A DNA stretch of 64,000 nucleotides from Hypomesus transpacificus. Lineage: Eukaryota; Chordata; Actinopteri; Osmeriformes; Osmeridae. Location: assembly GCF_021917145.1 (NCBI RefSeq), contig NW_025813792.1, positions 1 through 64,000 on the forward strand, read 5' to 3'. Position 1 is the first letter of the stretch; each line of letters starts with the position of its first letter. The position numbers were made by a program, and so were the translations under genes. Shown piece after piece: positions 26,483 through 48,710 of the stretch. The notes under the pieces are model-generated. The model was not told the DNA's origin, did not search any database, and was given only the letters and a program-made list of their open reading frames with translations.

Positions 26483-29400
26483 ATGGTTCAGTTATGTTTA
26501 GACCTTTTAATGCTTCTTCTATTCTCACAGAGAGTTCTGTGTGGCAGCCAATTTGCTGATGTTAGTGTGTGCACAGTTGCCACGGTAACCAAAGAGTTGT
26601 CTGTATTCTGACTTTTCTACAGTGCTGCTCACCCTGGTCAGGACTCAGAAACTTCAGGGTGAGGAAGTAGCACGTCAAATAACGCCATAAACACCCTGCT
26701 CTTACACGCTGTTGTTCTGTGTTTCTCTCTCCCCTCTCCCTATTTCCTATTTATTTAACCTTTAAAAGTTACTTCTCAAATACCCAGTAGATGGCAGCAT
26801 AATGTTGTTAACTGACTTACATCTCAACATTACATTTATACTTTTTAATACCCTCCCCTCCCCCATTTTCACTGTGTATTTGACTCTCCCCTTTTTAGTT
26901 TCCATGGTCCCGAATTTAAATCAAGTTTATGCCGGGGATACATTGAAGTTGACATGTAACAACAAGGGTTCTTCAGTGAAATGGTTCTTCAACAACATCC
27001 TGTCCAACAACATCCTGTCACCTGAAAAAGAATTGCAGATGACTGCAATATCTGCAAAAAACTCTGGCTCCTATCGCTGTGAGTCCAACGGACAGAGGAG
27101 TGACAACTTCAACATCTCTGTTCTGGGTAAATACAGGAGGCCTGCTTTGACTTATTCACTGAAATACTTTATGCTTAATCATCTTGATCATTCCTCAGTA
27201 AGTCCTTTAAACTGCAGGCTTGTGTTTAGGCTTGTACTTGTTTACCAAAGTACATAAATAATAACAATGTATTCCTTGTGTTTCCCCTCAACCCCTTCCT
27301 CTTTACCTTTCTCACACTCCCCACTCTCCTACCCACCCCACCCCACACTACACTCAACCCACTGAACTACCCTCCCCACACCACACCACCTCCGCCTTTT
27401 CCCCATCTCACCACACTCTTCAACCCCACCCTCACCCACTCCCCTACCCACCCCACAACCCTCACAGCCTACCTCCCTCCTTCAATTCTCTCCATCCGTT
27501 CGGGCCTACCAGTAATCCAGAGGGGCAGTTCAGTCACGCTGAATCTGGAGGTAGAAGATGGGCTTCAGGGCTGGACCTGCTGGGTGTACAAGAAGGGAGA
27601 GGTCATCAATATGAGAATGAAGAAGACTTTGATGACTGCCGACCAGACTGAGGTGGCGTTCCAGCCCTACAGACTGGAGGAAAACATGGGCCTCTACTGG
27701 TGCAGTGATCCGACCAACCAGACGAGGAGCAGCATGGTCACTCTTAGGACTTCAGGTAACACAAGATACTCTGAGGAATATACTGTATATGGAGTATAGT
27801 CCATATGTCTTTCTATATCCATACACTTTATGTACAGTGAAAAAAGGGTACAAAACAACATGAGAACAGTCCATATAAGAAAGTAGGCCTACAGCAGAAG
27901 AGGAAGAATCAGATGTGTGTAGTTCTGACAACATTTCAGTGGTCAAACCCAAGGAAGGATCTGTGTTAGGGAAAAATAACCACATCTCTGCTACCCGGGC
28001 TGGAGAACATGAATATGATCTTAAACAATAACCACAGTGCAATGACATGTGCAGTAGCATCCCTCAGTCTGCAGCTTTACGTTATTCCTAGAACGGATGG
28101 TACTGATGGAGACCCCATGGTCACCCAGGTCGGAAGATAATGTGGCCTTGGAATGCATCGTCCCAGGGGCCGAGATTGAGCGAACTCGGTTCTATAAGGA
28201 CGAAATACTGATCCAGGACGGTGACAGCACTTCCTTCCCCATCGACAGGGTGACACAAGCGGACCAGGGGTCGTACAAGTGTAAAGCCACCTACAAAGGG
28301 GTCGTCACTAGACAAACGGTCGAACACCTCTCCGAGGTTCAGGAGCTGGTTGTCATGGGTAGGCATGGTTTGCTGTGGATGAGCCTCTCCACCCCGTGTG
28401 TGTGTGTGTGCGTGCGTGCACGTGAGCCTTGTGCATGACCTGGCCATGCCAGAGTGTGTGTATTACTTCACAACCTTGACATTGAGGGAACTCTCCTCTT
28501 ATTCATTTAAATACATTGTTTTATTTCAATTCTCTTCCTTTAAATTCTCCCTTTCGTGTTTATATTTCACAGACGCCCCTCCGAGAGCATCTCTCTATAT
28601 GACCACGACCATGAGCATGTACTGTGCATGCTCCGTGTGTCCCCATAGCACCTCCTATCGTTGGTACTACCAAGAGCCTGATAAAACCCGCCTATCACGG
28701 GTACATGAAGTAACGGGTCCATCTTACAGTAATGAAATACTGCCTGGCAGATATGCATGCAGAGTTATATGGCAGGATGGACGAACATCTATGAGCAAGA
28801 TCCATGAGGGTGAGTTCCATTATGTTCAAAGGCCCTGTATTGATAAATAGTCCTGCAGTTAAGCATACTTGTAGTGGTATTAGCGGTTCGATTGATGTCA
28901 TGTATTGTCAATGTCCGTCTTACTCAAAGTTTCCGGGGAACTTAACTGGCTGATGCCGTTGGTCGTCGTGGCAGGCCTGCTTCTCTTCATAGTTGTAGTT
29001 TTCATCGCAGTCTTCAGGTGCAAAAAGAGGAATAGGCCTAATGCCGATGGTAAGTGTGCCTTCTAATTATCTACCTGAGATGTTGAATAGTACGGTAGTG
29101 GAGAAACTGGAAAGCACAATTACAATCTCTTTCCCTTCTCTACCCTTCTAGTTCATAATTCCTCTGGCTTTTACGTATCTAATCTTTTAAGCTAAATTAC
29201 TCAATGATTTTGCCCTGTGTGTTCACTCTGAGAAGCGTCTTTGAACATTTAGAAAAGTGCTTCACAAGTTTCATGTTTCATTCGTAAATGTGCTTTTGTT
29301 TTCCCAAAGGGATTTATGAAGATGTTCCGATGATGGGGGTGAAGGCGGGCGGAGAGGACGGAGGCTACGAGGAGCTAAAACGGAAACGTGACCAGGCAGA

Positions 29401-29977
29401 GTATGACACCTTGGAAGCTGTAGCTGGCGACCCAGAGTCAAAACGCGGCGCCAAGGAGAAGGTTACCTCGGTGACAGCAGCGCCCTCTAGTGAAGCAGGA
29501 GGGTATGAGCAACTCCGCCTGAAAGCAGTCGTTGACAAGGACAACGAGTACCACACCTTGAAGGCAGATGCCCAGGGTGTGAAGAAGAAGGATGGGGAAT
29601 ATGAAGCTTTGAAAGCAGAGCCAGAAAGAGAGGGGGTGTACCACACCTTGAAGGCAGATGCCCAGGGTGTGAAGAAGAAGGATGGGGAATATGAAGCTTT
29701 GAAAGCAGAGCCAGAAAGAGAGGGGGTGTACCACACCTTGAAGGCAGATGCCCAGGGTGTGAAGAAGAAGGATGGGGAATATGAAGCTTTGAAAGCAGAG
29801 CCAGAAAGAGAGGGGGTGTACCACACCTTGAAGGCAGATGCCCAGGGTGTGAAGAAGAAGGATGGGGAATATGAAGCTTTGAAAGCAGAGCCAGAAAGAG
29901 AGTGGGTGAACCATACCTTAGGGCTGGTGCAAGGGGCTGAAGGGGGGGCCGAGCTGGGGTCCCAGGTGGCCAAGTAG
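26483..29977 (+). CDS. Fc-receptor-like / CD22-like Ig-superfamily receptor with a tandem-repeat ITAM-like tail
   Basis: Probable leukocyte surface receptor signalling through tail tyrosines. Exons: a candidate signal-peptide exon from the ATG at 26483 (MVQLCLDLLMLLLF), a possible small exon 26623-26658, Ig1 26899-27126, Ig2 27468-27755, Ig3 28092-28358, Ig4 28573-28809, membrane 28930-29049 and tail 29310-29977. All exons from Ig1 on keep phase 1, as in Ig-domain genes. Cys pairs are LKLTC/YRCES (Ig1), VALEC/YKCKA (Ig3) and MYCAC/YACRV (Ig4). Ig2 lacks a Cys at the usual B-strand place and instead has WTCWVYKK. The membrane span (LMPLVVVAGLLLFIVVVFIA) has no charged residue. The 222-residue tail contains YEDV, YEEL, YDTL, YEQL and then four repeats each holding YHTL and YEAL. 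YEEL-x8-YDTL fits a canonical ITAM. Splicing of the signal region is unresolved and the exact orthologue is unknown. Confidence 0.85.
29549..29908 (+). repeat. coding 90-bp minisatellite, four copies
   Basis: Four head-to-tail 90-bp units (29549, 29639, 29729, 29819), each coding 30 residues that start YHTLKADAQG and include GEYEALKAE. By eye the first three are identical and the fourth differs at one base (Gly to Trp near its end). A fifth degenerate start (NHTLGL) has lost its tyrosine. The number of tail tyrosines therefore depends on repeat copy number. Confidence 0.97.
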
Positions 29978-30173
29978 TGAGGGTAAGCAGAGCACCAGAC
30001 CAGCGTAGCAGGCTGGATGGCATCCCAAACCATACATACCGTAACCGGCAATGGAAACATATCAAACCATTAAAGAGTCACCAGTTTAGTGAAACAACTC
30101 TTGTAATCATTCATTCAATCATTCATTTGCTTACTCCTATATGACATAGTTGTAGTTGACTCATAAACACATA

Positions 30174-30373
30174 TTTACATTTACATTTACATTTAGTCAT
30201 TTAGCAGACGCTCTTATCCAGAGCGACTTACAAAAAGTACAGGGACATTCTCCCCGAGGCAAGTAGGGTGAAGTGCCTTGCCCAAGGACACAACGTCATG
30301 TGCACCGGCCGGGAATCGAACTGGCAACCTTCAGATTACTAGCCCGATGCTCTACCCGCTCAGCCACCTGACT
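30174..30373 (-). mobile_element. tRNA-derived SINE
   Basis: Read on the minus strand it has an A-box (TGGCTGAGCGG) and B-box (GGTTGCCAGTTCGATTCC), a body containing TAAGTCGCTCTGGATAAGAG, and a TAAATG tail repeat. It probably lies in the 3' UTR of the Ig receptor. The copy at 42509-42658 is the same family. Confidence 0.85.
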
Positions 30374-30924
30374 CCTGACACCTGACACCTGACATATAAT
30401 GTATATTTATATTAACGTAAGAAAGCACTTTATCACCAAATGATTTGGTAACCAATATCACTGAGCTACAAAGTCAAAAGTTTTTATGAAACTACAAATT
30501 ATTCTTCCTGATTCCAAATCATTTATGTCCACGATATTGGAGGGTTAGTGGATTTGTCAATCTGTGAATCAACTTTATGATCCTTGTACATAAATTGCAT
30601 GCTTAATATATTCAGATAAAAAGCTGAAGGGTATTTTTTTTAAGAGCTTTCTAGGACTTAATGCTTGATTCTCGCTGTATTTTACTCTCGCACTTTTTAT
30701 AAAGTGTGAATGATTACATTTTTTTTATAGTGTAATCATTGGTAATCACTTGTGAATATCTTTGAGTGTCATTGTACCATGTATTGTTAAAGGATTGTTA
30801 GCAAGTTTTAGTGTATTGTGGAGTTGTGTCATGCAATGTTAACAGATGACTGATGGAAACATGAGTCAGTGTTTCAAAAATGACTGTTTCATTTTTTAAC
30901 AGGCAATATTATCATGAATGCTTG

Positions 30925-30930
30925 AATAAA
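30925..30930 (+). terminator. polyadenylation signal of the Ig receptor gene
   Basis: AATAAA about 950 bp after the stop codon, followed within 40 bp by TG-rich sequence. It is the most plausible 3' end for this transcript. Confidence 0.55.
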
Positions 30931-31518
30931 GAGTTGAGGTGTGACATGGTCTCTTGTTGCTTGGATGTGCATGGTTCAACTCGGACACCTTGTGTTGGAA
31001 TAACAATAATCAGAGAGGCATGAGAAGGCCTTGAGGGGGTTAAGGGGGAGAGAGGGACAGCAGGGGCTGAAGGGGGGGGGAGGCTGAGAGGGAGGGGCGA
31101 CACTGGGGAGAGGATGAGCAGAGAAGGGTGAGAATCCTGCACTCATCCATCTTGACTTTAATTACCTGGACCTGCTGTTCACTCCAGGAAGCTCCTGAGC
31201 CCAGCAGGTCAAGAGAAAGAGACCTCAGCTTACTTGACACTTACCTCCCCTCTGTCTTTCTCTCCTTCCCTTTCTCCTCTTCACCTTCCTCCATCCTCTT
31301 TCGAGATGCCCACCCCTTCCCCCCCTTCCAGAACGATTTCAAGAAAGAGCTCAAATGGAAACCAGGCGAGGTATTGTGTAACACCATTATCTGATTTCAC
31401 TCTCCCTGTGCCTCCCCCTCTCTCCCTCTAGCAGATGGGAGTAGGATTATCCCCCTGACTGTAGACAAACACATGAGAGGACTGAGAAAGAGAGAGAATG
31501 GAGGGAGAAAGATACATG

Positions 31519-31551
<33 letters not shown>

Positions 31552-32025
31552 GAAGGAAGAGAGAGAAAGGAAGAGAGAGGTCAATGGACATGGACACTCT
31601 CAGAATGTCCCCCGTTTCAAATCCTATACTAATCTCAGTTTCTCTTCCTTACTTCCTCTGGGGTAATATCTATAGCCCAGGGATCGATAGCTGGTCAGAG
31701 GAAGAGCAGAGCACTGGAGTAACATGACACCTGGGAGTCTGGGAGTAGCGACAGAAACATCCATTAGTGGCCAAACCATGTGGGGAGGATAGAAAGATCA
31801 TGTAGGCAGTAGAGCCCAGCACCAGGCTGCTCTACGTCAAATATGTATGTTAGCAATTTTTGGGGAAACACGGAAATGCGGTCAAATGATTTGTTTTGTG
31901 TATTTATACAGTGTCTGGGCAATGCAGGCTGGTGCAGAAGAAGATCGGATGTGGAATCATTAATACTCTTGTAAAAATAAAATACAAACAGGAATATTGA
32001 TAATAAATAATAATCACCTCTACGT
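30931..32025. other. gap between the convergent Ig receptor and slc17a7
   Basis: No gene recognised. It contains purine-rich low-complexity DNA at 31040-31100 and 31490-31580. Confidence 0.5.
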
Positions 32026-32031
32026 TTTATT
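32026..32031 (-). terminator. candidate polyadenylation signal of slc17a7
   Basis: TTTATT on the plus strand, AATAAA on the minus strand, 2.2 kb after the stop codon of slc17a7. The interval 32032-34203 has no other gene and would be its 3' UTR. Confidence 0.35.
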
Positions 32032-34203
32032 ATACAATATTTTTTCGACATGTACATGTTTTTACATATACAATTTTGCATGTTACAATCAAGAACAAAA
32101 CAGTCGAATAATAAAAGAAAAAGCAACTGGAAGACCAGTCGGAAAAAGAAACAAACAGAAACAACACAACAACAACAGCAACAACAGTAAAAACCCTAAC
32201 AGTTCATATTTAGTCTTTTTTCTAGTGTGAAAGAGACCCCTTAAATAGTTTACTGGATTTCCATTTGAACAACCCACACTCTCTTGCCAAAGTAAGACAG
32301 TAGTCTCACCCAAGACAAGAGAGATTCAACATTCAACTCTGACGTCAACTAAACACATACATTTTTCCAGTAGTTCAGATGTATTTACAGTGTAACCCCC
32401 CCCCCCAAATAATTCTGTCCCACAAAAGATTAATCTTGTATTGCTTCTTTTTTGGACTAAGTGTGAGCGAAAACAAAGATATACTGATCATCGACAGATA
32501 TCTCCTGCCTTACATCACTTCAGTACTTTGTTGTAGTTCATCTTTGAAAAAAGGGTGTTGGGGAGAGAGAGAGCTCTACCCCATCTGGAGGCTGGGGATT
32601 CATGATGAACCTCCATTGTGATAAACATTGCCTATGGTGTGATATTGCTTCATGCACTGTTTTATCTAACTGGTGTTCCACCCTGCCCAAGTTCAGTCAA
32701 CAGGTTCTTGTGGTGTGATCGTGACGCCACAACCTTGCCTCATTGTTATTCCTTAGTCACTGGGACAGTGTGCACAGGCTGGTGTGTGTGTGTGTGTGTG
32801 TGAGGGGGTTTGGCTTCTTGGTGACAGCTGCCTCAGTCCGAAGGGACAGAGACTGGCACTAGGTCAAACGTGACTGGCAATAATAACGATGACAATCTGC
32901 AGACATCACCAAGCCTCTGTGACCTCGCTCTCAAAAACACTGGAGGGAAAGTCTACGCTGGAAATCTTGAGCATGAGAGAGGAGCTTCTACAGAGAAGGA
33001 CTATCTGTTTTGTTTCTTCATGGAACGGTAAATGACCTCCTCTGGAATCACCTCCAAACCGTCAAATGTTACATGAGGTTTTGGGGTCATGTCAGGGAAA
33101 CGCATCATGTCCAGTACCAGAAGGCTATAAAACAGGTTAAGTCTTCAACCAAAGTACACTTCACAGTAGTTGTGGATGCAGCACTTGGGCGGTGACGTTG
33201 GTGATGGTGGCGACTGTCTTTGGTATTTGGTATTACTTGCTCTACTGTACATCTAGCTGGTCTCCCACTGTCCTGTACAAGTCCTGCCCTTGTATTATTG
33301 GACCTTTAATTCCCACGTTACCCGGGCAGAATCCTAATACAATTGCTTGACATTGAGAAGCCTGACGAAACACTTGTGTACTACAACAGGGTGGTGAGAC
33401 CATACTATCACAGCTTAAAGAATACATGATTTCTATCATGTGCCTATGCACGAGTAACTTCAGAGTGGCTGAATCTCTCTGCCTGAGCAAACCAATTCTA
33501 CAGAACGTAATACTTAAATGTGTTGGCACGAGTTAGATGCTTTGTCTTAACAGTGTGAAAATTATTTGGATTAAATTCGCAATTTCACTCACTCGGATTT
33601 CAGCCACGATGTGTGACGTGCCAAACATGGCCAATAGGTTGCACATCCACAAGTAGTTTTAAAAACATCACAATAAAAACAAGCCTAAATAATAGCTGTA
33701 CTGTTAAATCAAAATTAGAAATGATACAATAATTTTACTGCTGGACAGTACATTGTGTATAATAAGCACACTCTTAAAGAAAGCAACCAAACTAGGCCTT
33801 AAACCAACTCCTGCTCAAGTAGGGAAGTTGCACCAGTGTCACCAAATAGGCTTTGGAGCCTAAAATACTCCTAATGAGTCTGTCTGTCATACCAAGGACA
33901 CAAATGCTGACATGCAAACACACGCACACACACCCATGCAACACTCACACACACACATACACACACACTCTTTTTCCGATACAGCTCAGACTCCTTCTAT
34001 GTCCATACAATGGTCACATCTGTCATATCGCAGACACGACTCTTAGATCAGACTCGCTGACCAGCCTTTCTCTCGCACACCCCATCCAGCCATCCACCTT
34101 TCCTCTTCCTCACACTCCCCTGTCGAAACCTTTTCTCTAAACGCGTCACACCGTCTCTGCCTCACCGCTCCACTCCTCCCAGTACAATCCCCGTCCGGCC
34201 GCC

Positions 34204-44521
<10,318 letters not shown>

Positions 44522-45482
44522 CCTCGCGACTCCAGGCTCCGACCGATTTGCTATCCGTGCGCACTCCCGCTTGAGCGCGCAGCACTCTTCCCTATCACCT
44601 TCTCCCTCCGCCCTTAACCTCTTATTAACACACCATTAAATTCGTTTCGCTTTAGCAAAAGGTTAGTAAAGTCAGTTTGAGACAGCAGTCCTTTATTGTC
44701 TTAAATGGGATGTTACAACAAACTTGACTACATTTTACGCGCTACATTGTCAATTAAAAGTGCATTTCGGCATGTCAAATCCCCGTTACCTTTCGCTAAG
44801 GATGTACCTTTACCTCTCACAAAAAAATGATATATGATAAGATTGGGTTGCAAAAAATGTCGACTGAATGGGCAAGCAGTGTCCAGCCGATGGGACGCTC
44901 TCCATGGAACTGCAACCAGATTATTGGTTAATCTGTGTCTGTAGTGAAATGTCGTGCCACTTCCTCCCCCGCAGTCCGTGGATGGATTTAAGATGCTATT
45001 CTCGTACTGGACCCCACTACACAAATACTAAATGAAAAGAATCAGATTATCTTATAATAAAACCTGCAGTTTTGAAGTATAAATAAATAAAGGTGGAGAA
45101 AGTTGTCGCCTCAACCGCTGAGGCTATTTCGATAGAAACATATATTCTATGAAACACAACATTCTAAAGCGGCCTAGCTGTACGCTGCTCTACTACCTGG
45201 TTTAATGCTTCATAACATTTCCATTAATGATAGGAACAAAGACAAGCAAATGTACTTTTCACCCCAGTAAACATTATTTGAATGTTAGGATTGATTACAG
45301 CAACAAAATACATCGTGAAATACGTTCATGTTTGTTGTTTATTATTTGTGTACATGTGTATCAATAACTTCCTCCACAAAATAGTGTAGAACTGTAAAGA
45401 TTAACAATCAGTTTTAATTAGTTTTTAAATAGACTAATGGTGTACTGACAAAGTTTTCACTGACTGGCTATAAGGTGTGAAA
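44522..45482. other. slc17a7 promoter side / gap to the next minus-strand gene
   Basis: No gene seen. CG-containing sequence just upstream of the slc17a7 start (about 44522-44590) is the likely 5' UTR and promoter-proximal part. A TTTATT at 45338-45343 could end the transcript of the upstream membrane-protein gene. Confidence 0.4.
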
Positions 45483-46781
45483 TCAGACACAGCTCCTCTC
45501 CAGATCCCGAGCAGATATCGTTCTGAGATGGTAGGATGAGAGGAAGAGAGGAGGGTAGGGAACGAGGGAGGGAGGAGGGGACAGGCTGGGCGGGACATTG
45601 ATGATGGAGGGGGTATCAGAGATGGAGGCTGTACTAGCTCCCCACATCTTTTTGTTGTCTCTATCCATCACTCCAGAGCCTTGGAAATAAACTGGCGCTG
45701 CTTCAGGAGAGTCAGGGGTTAAGTCTGGCGTGTAAGAGAGAGAGACAGGGAGAGAGAGTGAATGAGAGAAAGGGAGGGACAGGGACAGAAAGAAAGAAAG
45801 AGAGAGAGACAGGGAGAGAGTGAGAAGAAGAGAGCAAGAGAGAGAGACAGACAGGGAGAGAAAGAGGGAGAGAGAGGAAGACAGAAAGTAAGAGAGAGGG
45901 GAAGCGAGAGGGAGACAGAGGGAGAGAGAGGAAGAGATACAAAAAGAGGAGGAGAGAAAAACAAAGGATGACAGCAATAAAATATCTGCACAAACTGCCA
46001 GTGGTTACGTGTTACATAACATGCTAAAAGCTCAATTCTGATTGAATTACTTTGCAGTAAGTCAGATAGAACAGGAGTCTGCGTTACCTGTGTCATCCTG
46101 TAGAGGGGTGTGAAGGTACTGGCTCTTGGGGTAGAAGTTGTTGTAGATACAGTACATCACAGCCATCAGTGTAACAGTACCCCCAGCAGCAGCTATAAAT
46201 ATTGCAAGTTTTTCATTGTCGTTCGCTGTGGAGCCGTCTGTGGAGAGACAGGCACATGGGCGGCTGCTCAAGATGTGCTGACTGGATGGAGATCGGTGTG
46301 TGCCCATGCATCCATCACCCAGTGTTTGCCATGACGGTGACATATATTGTTAAACGCACTTTTTTGAAGTCGATGCGAGGAAGGCAAACGTCTTGATGCC
46401 TAACAGCCACATGGCTTGCCTTTTATAATTCACATTTCCAATCCGTCACAATATCTATATTTTCTATATTTTTTTATCACAGTACAACTACTAACTACAA
46501 TTAAGTACAACACAATCCTACAAATAAAAACAGCATATCCTCTCTCCCTCAACGAGAACACAACCCCCCCTCCCGTGTCACTCACACATGCGGTTGTGGT
46601 TCAAGTGTCTGTTCTCCTCCCTGAGAAGGTCCTGTATGCGGGCAGCAGAGGGCAGCATCACTCCCAGGGGGGCCTGGGGGTTGTTTATTCTCTGGTCAGA
46701 GGGGGGCCCCTGCGAGCGGCCCAGCGGAGGAAGCACACAGAGGGAGCACAGCACTGCCATGCATCTCAGAGAAGCAGCCAT
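45483..46781 (-). CDS. small type I membrane protein, 195 aa; gfy (Goofy) candidate by position
   Basis: Three exons (46586-46781, 46088-46237, 45483-45724) join in phase 1 to 195 residues. A signal peptide is visible at 1-24 (AVLCSLCVLPPLGRSQG), followed by a short lumenal segment of about 50 residues with PSAARIQDLLREENRHL. One membrane span lies at about 76-97 (LAIFIAAAGGTVTLMAVMYCIY). The cytoplasmic part of about 100 residues includes YPKSQYLHTPLQDDT, DTPSIINVPPSLSPPP and the C-terminus ISARDLERSCV. I do not recognise the family with certainty. Human GFY, a Golgi membrane regulator of olfactory signalling, lies between SLC6A16 and SLC17A7, as this gene does, so it is a positional candidate. 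That is inference. It reads on the same strand as slc17a7, about 960 bp from it. Confidence 0.8.
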
Positions 46782-47440
46782 GCCAGCACAGCTAAACTTT
46801 GGACGAGAAATGTGTCTGCTGTAACGTTGATACTGTGGGGATTACAGTAGATGCTGTTCACGGTCGTCCTCATGCTTACTGTATGTCCGATTAGATTTAA
46901 CTTTAACCCTGGGTACTCAAACACTGATGTTATGGTTTATAGATTCTCCAAAATCACAGTTGAACTTCATGCTGCTAAAATCAACGACCACGATGAAACC
47001 TTACGTGTTAAGGTGTCAATTCAAATACAAACCTACATAAGCTAGGCCTACACAATGAAAATAGTAAAACATACATTGAGCATAGGCCTACCTGATATTG
47101 GTGAGAAATAATCACTGTATATCATACATTCACCCTAGCTGTTGGTGCCACACCCGGTCTCTCTCTTACCAAAGGGTGATGATCTCAGTCTCTCCTCAGT
47201 ACCTCATACCAGCTTCACCTGCTATCTCCATGGATAGGTAAACAGCGACTGTTGCCAGGACAACCACACTCCCCTGCCAATTCCATACCCAAACAAACGA
47301 AGGCTTCTTCTTTCCTAGAAACGACACTCAAGGGGTTCTCTTTTGCATTTAGTCATTTTATTTATTTATCACTGTGACACACCATTTTTTGTAAGACAGC
47401 AACTAACTTTGTCGCATTTTATTGGGGTAAAAAGCAAAAG
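46782..47440. other. gap without a recognised gene
   Basis: Probable promoter side of the 195-residue membrane protein. Nothing else is seen. Confidence 0.4.
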
Positions 47441-47775
47441 CTTGAAAAGATATGTGGGCACATAACCTTGATAATATGGCTAACTGTAAGAAAGCAACAA
47501 TGTGCATCTGTTTATTTGGATCATAATGGTCAAAGATTAAGAAACAAATTAAACTTTGTGAAATGGTGGAACGTCAATTCTGTTCTTTGCTCATAAGTCA
47601 ACACAGCATATAGCCTGACGATAATTAAAGATAATTATCTGAAAAAAGAATGACAATGTTACAACTTTAACTTTAACGAGTTGTGTGTTGTTCTGGCACA
47701 GTCAGGTACACTGATAACAGAGATGATAATTAAAATAATGATATCAAAGCACGGGCCCGTGGCAGTATCATAACT
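47440..47775. repeat. diverged direct copy of the DNA at about 49870-50530
   Basis: Shared landmarks in the same order and orientation: AAGAAAGCAACAATGTGCAT versus AAGAAGCCAACAATGTGCAT, TCAATTCTGTTCTTT versus TCAATTATGTTCTTT, TGTTCTGGCACAGTCAGGTA versus TGTTCTGGCAAAGTCATGTA, and a shared CAGTATCA end. The partner lies downstream of the slc6a16 stop codon, so this is probably a copied 3' flank or 3' UTR. Confidence 0.7.
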
Positions 47776-47845
47776 GTGACGGTGACATCTGCAACACCCC
47801 ACAGCTCACTCTCCCATCGATGACGTGACCCGTTTCCTTGCTGGG

Positions 47846-47866
47846 GCCGCTGTCCGCGGTGCTGAT
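47846..47866 (-). promoter_or_regulatory. candidate RE1/NRSE (REST-binding) site
   Basis: Read on the minus strand it is ATCAGCACCGCGGACAGCGG followed by C. Against the recalled RE1 consensus (TTCAGCACCACGGACAGCGC then C) it matches 18 of 21 positions, including both cores. RE1 sites silence neuronal genes outside neurons. It lies about 230 bp from the duplicated slc6a16 exon and in a block of neural genes. Confidence 0.5.
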
Positions 47867-48092
47867 ATCGGCTTTGTCCTTTTTTGTTGCCTGACATTGT
47901 CAGGCCTTCAATGTCAGATATGGTTACAAAAATCAAATGTTGCTGTTCCCAGCGTATCGTTGTATAGTTTCGTCAACTGGAAAAAAATCATAATCACGCA
48001 GCCCCCCCCTAAACCTTCAAATCTCATCTTGAACTTTATTCAAATTAAACATCTAAGGTCAGCTACATCGATTCACTCTGCACGTCCAACAG

Positions 48093-48710
48093 ATGGAGAG
48101 AGAGAAGCTGGCACTGCCCGCTGACGGTGACCTGTCTGAGATACCAGAGTCCCAACTTGGCAGCCCCTCTGCTGAGAGCTTCGAGCTCAGCTCGACAGAG
48201 CCCCCTGCCAGAGATGGGTGGGACAGTAAAATGGAGTATTTTCTAGCTCAGGTGGGCTTCAGCGTTGGTCTTGGAAACGTCTGGAGATTCCCATACCTCT
48301 GCCATCAGAATGGAGGAGCCAATTGAGCCAAGTCACTCCCTATAATGTACTGTACTGTCCCAAAGTCAACAGCAGCACTGTACTATACATCTAATATAAC
48401 TGAATAATGAGATTTCCCCGTATTCTTAAACACATTACTATTGTAATAGGAAACCATCCATAGTTTTATGATCATATGAAACCACTGGATCAGTGATATT
48501 GAGATGATGGTGTCCTTTGTCTGTTCTCCTCAGGCGACCGAGGTGACTCTGGAGTACCCAGACTGGGCCATCGTCGTCCTGTCTGGCCTCATCCTGTTTG
48601 CCATCATGCCCGTCCTGCTGGGCTACCTGCACGCCACGCTGAGGAGCAGAGCCAAGCAGCGTGCCAGAGACAGAGAGGCAGTCACCTACAGCAGGTGTGC
48701 CACGGAGTAG
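48093..48710 (+). pseudogene. inverted, internally deleted slc6a16 copy
   Basis: The segment 48093-48318 copies slc6a16 coding exon 1 (about 97% identical by eye, six differences in 226 bp) and 48534-48710 copies the last coding exon (three differences in 177 bp). Both lie on the opposite strand to the intact gene. All nine middle exons are missing. After GGAGGAG the exon-1 copy runs into CCAATTGAGCCAAGTCACTC, whose latter part matches intron 10 of the intact gene, so the splice donor is destroyed. Read-through stops after Gly-Ala-Asn, giving 77 residues with only the first membrane signature. Homology to the intact locus extends from about 47985 to 48880. No transporter can be made from it. 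Confidence 0.9.

Noticed and set aside
29365..30065. Long minus-strand frames opposite the receptor tail
   Set aside because: Shadows of the 90-bp coding repeat; the plus strand has proper exon borders and phase.
48093..48326. A 77-residue reading frame starting like a transporter
   Set aside because: It is the first exon of the duplicated slc6a16 running into intron sequence after a deletion. Only one membrane helix signature remains.
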